A stretch of 6,123 nt of DNA. It comes from Armatimonadota bacterium (GTDB taxonomy: Bacteria; Sysuimicrobiota; Sysuimicrobiia; Sysuimicrobiales; Humicultoraceae). The DNA lies in NCBI GenBank assembly GCA_016199305.1, contig JACQGZ010000165.1:1-6123 (forward strand), read 5' to 3'. Each line of letters starts with the position of its first letter. Positions within the stretch are counted from its first letter, which is position 1. This document shows positions 4,927-6,123 of this stretch, in pieces. The notes beneath the pieces were generated by a model. The model was not told the DNA's origin. It saw nothing but the letters and a program-made list of their open reading frames with translations, and did not search any database. Position numbers and translations under genes: made by a program.

Positions 4927-6123
4927 CGGCGCGAGGCGTACCTCCTCCACGTTCACCGTCACGCCGGGGAGGACGCGCGAGGTCCAGGTCAGGGGGAAGG
5001 ACACAGTCTTCCCCGCCTGGAGCTCCAGCGTCTGGGTCACCGTGCGCTGCCCGACCGCCGCCACCTCCACGGTCACCCGCGCCGAGGCCACCGGGAAGCC
5101 GGCCGTATCGGCGATCGCCACGCAGGCGATCTGTCGAGACGCCGGACCCGAGGGTAGGAGGGTTGCGCTGATGACGATCCGTTCCTTGGCGACCTCCTGA
5201 TAGAGGGCGAGGGGGACCTCCGCCAGGGCGGCGTGCAGCGGCGCCGTCGGGCGGGGGAGGTACTGCTCCACCTTCAAGACCAGCCACAGCACCGGCTGGG
5301 CGCTGGAGAGCGTGATCCGGAAGGCCTCGAAATCGCCCTCGGCGACCTCGGGGACCACGACCGAGGCCGTCGCCACCGCCGTCCCCTCCAGGGCGTACCC
5401 CGTCGCCGAGATTCTCACCCCGAGGACCGGGTGGGCTTCCAGATTCTCCACGTCGGCTTCGACGACCAGCGCGCCGCTGGCGGCTCGGGTGATCTCCCAA
5501 TCGGTGATCTCGACGAGGGCCCCCCGCACCTCCGGTCGGGCCGGTGGTCGGCGGGACGGGAGTTCTGCCTGTGGACAGACGGGCTGCCCCGGGGCGGGCG
5601 CGGGCGGTGGGACCGGTGCCCCACCCTGCGGGGGCGGCTGAGGGGGGGTGGCCCGCACGATCGGGCCGAGGCCCGACGGAGGCGCCGGCGCGGGCCGGAA
5701 GGCCGGCGCCGGGGGTGTGGGGGGGGCGGGCGCAGCCGCCCCGGCGGGGGGTCGGATGTTGCGCAGGAGGAAGTCCGTCTGGATGGTGCGACCCGCCTCC
5801 TCGGGCGACGGCCGGGCGGTCACCAGGAGCGCGATCCGGGCCACCGCATCGGCAGTCGCCGCCGGTTGGGCGTCTGCGGTCAGGTAGCGAAACTCCAGGG
5901 CGGCGACCTTGTCGCCAACGACCTGTTCGGTGCGGCCCTGCCGCCGCAGGACGGTGCGGGCGCGCGCGTCGTGGCTGAAGGTGACCTCATAGGGGCTGCC
6001 CGGTCGCACTGGATTGGCCGCCGGAATGCGCAGGGTGACGCGGTCGGGGCACAGGAGGGTGGGCCGGCAGCGGGGGTCGCCGACGACCTCCTCGCCCCAG
6101 CGTGCCTCCTCGGTGATGCGCTC
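4918..6123 (-). CDS. PulJ/PilW-like minor (pseudo)pilin with proline-rich linker and two added beta-rich domains, 5' end beyond the window
   Basis: 401 C-terminal residues are visible. The frame is open to the right edge, so the prepilin peptide and N-terminal helix, if present, lie outside. Residues 1 to about 123 resemble the globular part of PulJ/PilW: CRPTLLCPDRVTLRIP, then SPYEVTFSHD...TVLRRQGRTEQVVGDKVAALEFRYL, then ARIALLVTAR...IQTDFLLRN, the usual strand order ending in LRN. Next comes a linker of about 75 residues (124-198) dominated by Pro and Ala. Residues about 199-288 (LVEITDWEI...LVVEADVENLEAHPVLGVRISATGY...FEAFRITL) look like an FxLYD-type or DUF3426-like beta-sandwich. Residues about 308-401 form a second beta-rich domain, with an Ig-like pattern after ATLLPSGPASRQIACVAI. 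Plain PulJ/PilW proteins end after the first part, so this is an extended or fused form. A GTG at 6009 is not the start, because the PulJ-like strands continue upstream of it. Its stop codon overlaps that of the PilX-like gene. The pilin assignment is moderate, since the diagnostic N-terminus is not visible. Confidence 0.68.
   Translation of the reverse strand, partial: ERITEEARWGEEVVGDPRCRPTLLCPDRVTLRIPAANPVRPGSPYEVTFSHDARARTVLRRQGRTEQVVGDKVAALEFRYLTADAQPAATADAVARIALLVTARPSPEEAGRTIQTDFLLRNIRPPAGAAAPAPPTPPAPAFRPAPAPPSGLGPIVRATPPQPPPQGGAPVPPPAPAPGQPVCPQAELPSRRPPARPEVRGALVEITDWEITRAASGALVVEADVENLEAHPVLGVRISATGYALEGTAVATASVVVPEVAEGDFEAFRITLSSAQPVLWLVLKVEQYLPRPTAPLHAALAEVPLALYQEVAKERIVISATLLPSGPASRQIACVAIADTAGFPVASARVTVEVAAVGQRTVTQTLELQAGKTVSFPLTWTSRVLPGVTVNVEEVRLAPGG
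5591..5611 (+). other. Potential G-quadruplex motif
   Basis: Four G-tracts (5591-5594, 5596-5598, 5602-5604, 5609-5611) with loops of 1, 3 and 4 nt satisfy the common G3+N1-7 pattern. They are on the plus strand, which is the template for the PulJ-like gene, and arise from proline codons (CCN) of its linker. The pattern is certain; any function is open. Confidence 0.4.
5711..5730 (+). other. Potential G-quadruplex motif (long G-run)
   Basis: GGGGG, TGT, an 8-G run, C, then GGG within 20 nt allow a four-tract quadruplex, again on the template strand of the proline-rich linker. The 8-G run is also a place where sequencing or replication slippage could change the frame. Confidence 0.4.

Noticed and set aside
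4445..5500. Minus-strand open frame of 351 codons across the convergent junction
   Set aside because: It overlaps the well-supported PilX-like C-terminus and PulJ-like gene in a different frame, and its product is a Gly/Arg/Pro-rich artefact.
4918..6009. GTG at 6009 as the true start of the PulJ-like gene
   Set aside because: The frame stays open to the window edge, and the upstream residues (CRPTLLCPDRVTLRIP) continue the pilin-like fold, so the gene begins outside the window.

Overview
This is a very GC-rich window (about 70% by eye) from a bacterial chromosome. It carries four protein genes and almost no non-coding DNA. I see no RNA gene, CRISPR array or mobile element. The gene set fits an environmental, deep-branching high-GC bacterium of the Deinococcota / Armatimonadota / Sysuimicrobiota type: an actinobacterial/proteobacterial-style acetyl-CoA acetyltransferase, an SLC13 transporter carrying RCK_C domains, and large pilin-like proteins of the PilX/DUF4900 kind. 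That placement rests on general likeness and is not proven.

Left part (1-2933, minus strand): a two-gene operon. A complete thiolase (2933-1755) is followed with a 4-base overlap by a large SLC13/DASS-type anion transporter (1758-1), whose last residues lie beyond the window edge. No ATG, GTG or TTG lies at a plausible place for the transporter start. The best start is a CTG inside the tetranucleotide CTGA, which also holds the thiolase stop, so translation is probably coupled. The thiolase has a good Shine-Dalgarno sequence and a sigma70-like promoter (TTGCCA-18-CATAAT), whose spacer is filled exactly by a tandem 8-bp direct repeat.

Centre (2934-3082): a short divergent intergenic region with the thiolase promoter and a small inverted repeat of unknown role.

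Right part (3083-6123): two pilin-related genes facing each other. On the plus strand is a PilX_N/DUF4900-like protein of 612 aa. On the minus strand, entering from beyond the right edge, is the 3' part of a PulJ/PilW-like minor (pseudo)pilin, with a proline-rich linker and two beta-sandwich-like domains added at its C-terminus. Their stop codons share one TTAA, and a small inverted repeat spans the junction. Together they suggest a type IV pilus or type II secretion minor-pilin locus next to a metabolic operon. The most unusual points are the CTG-initiated coupled transporter, the repeat inside the thiolase promoter, and the chimeric pilin-like protein.
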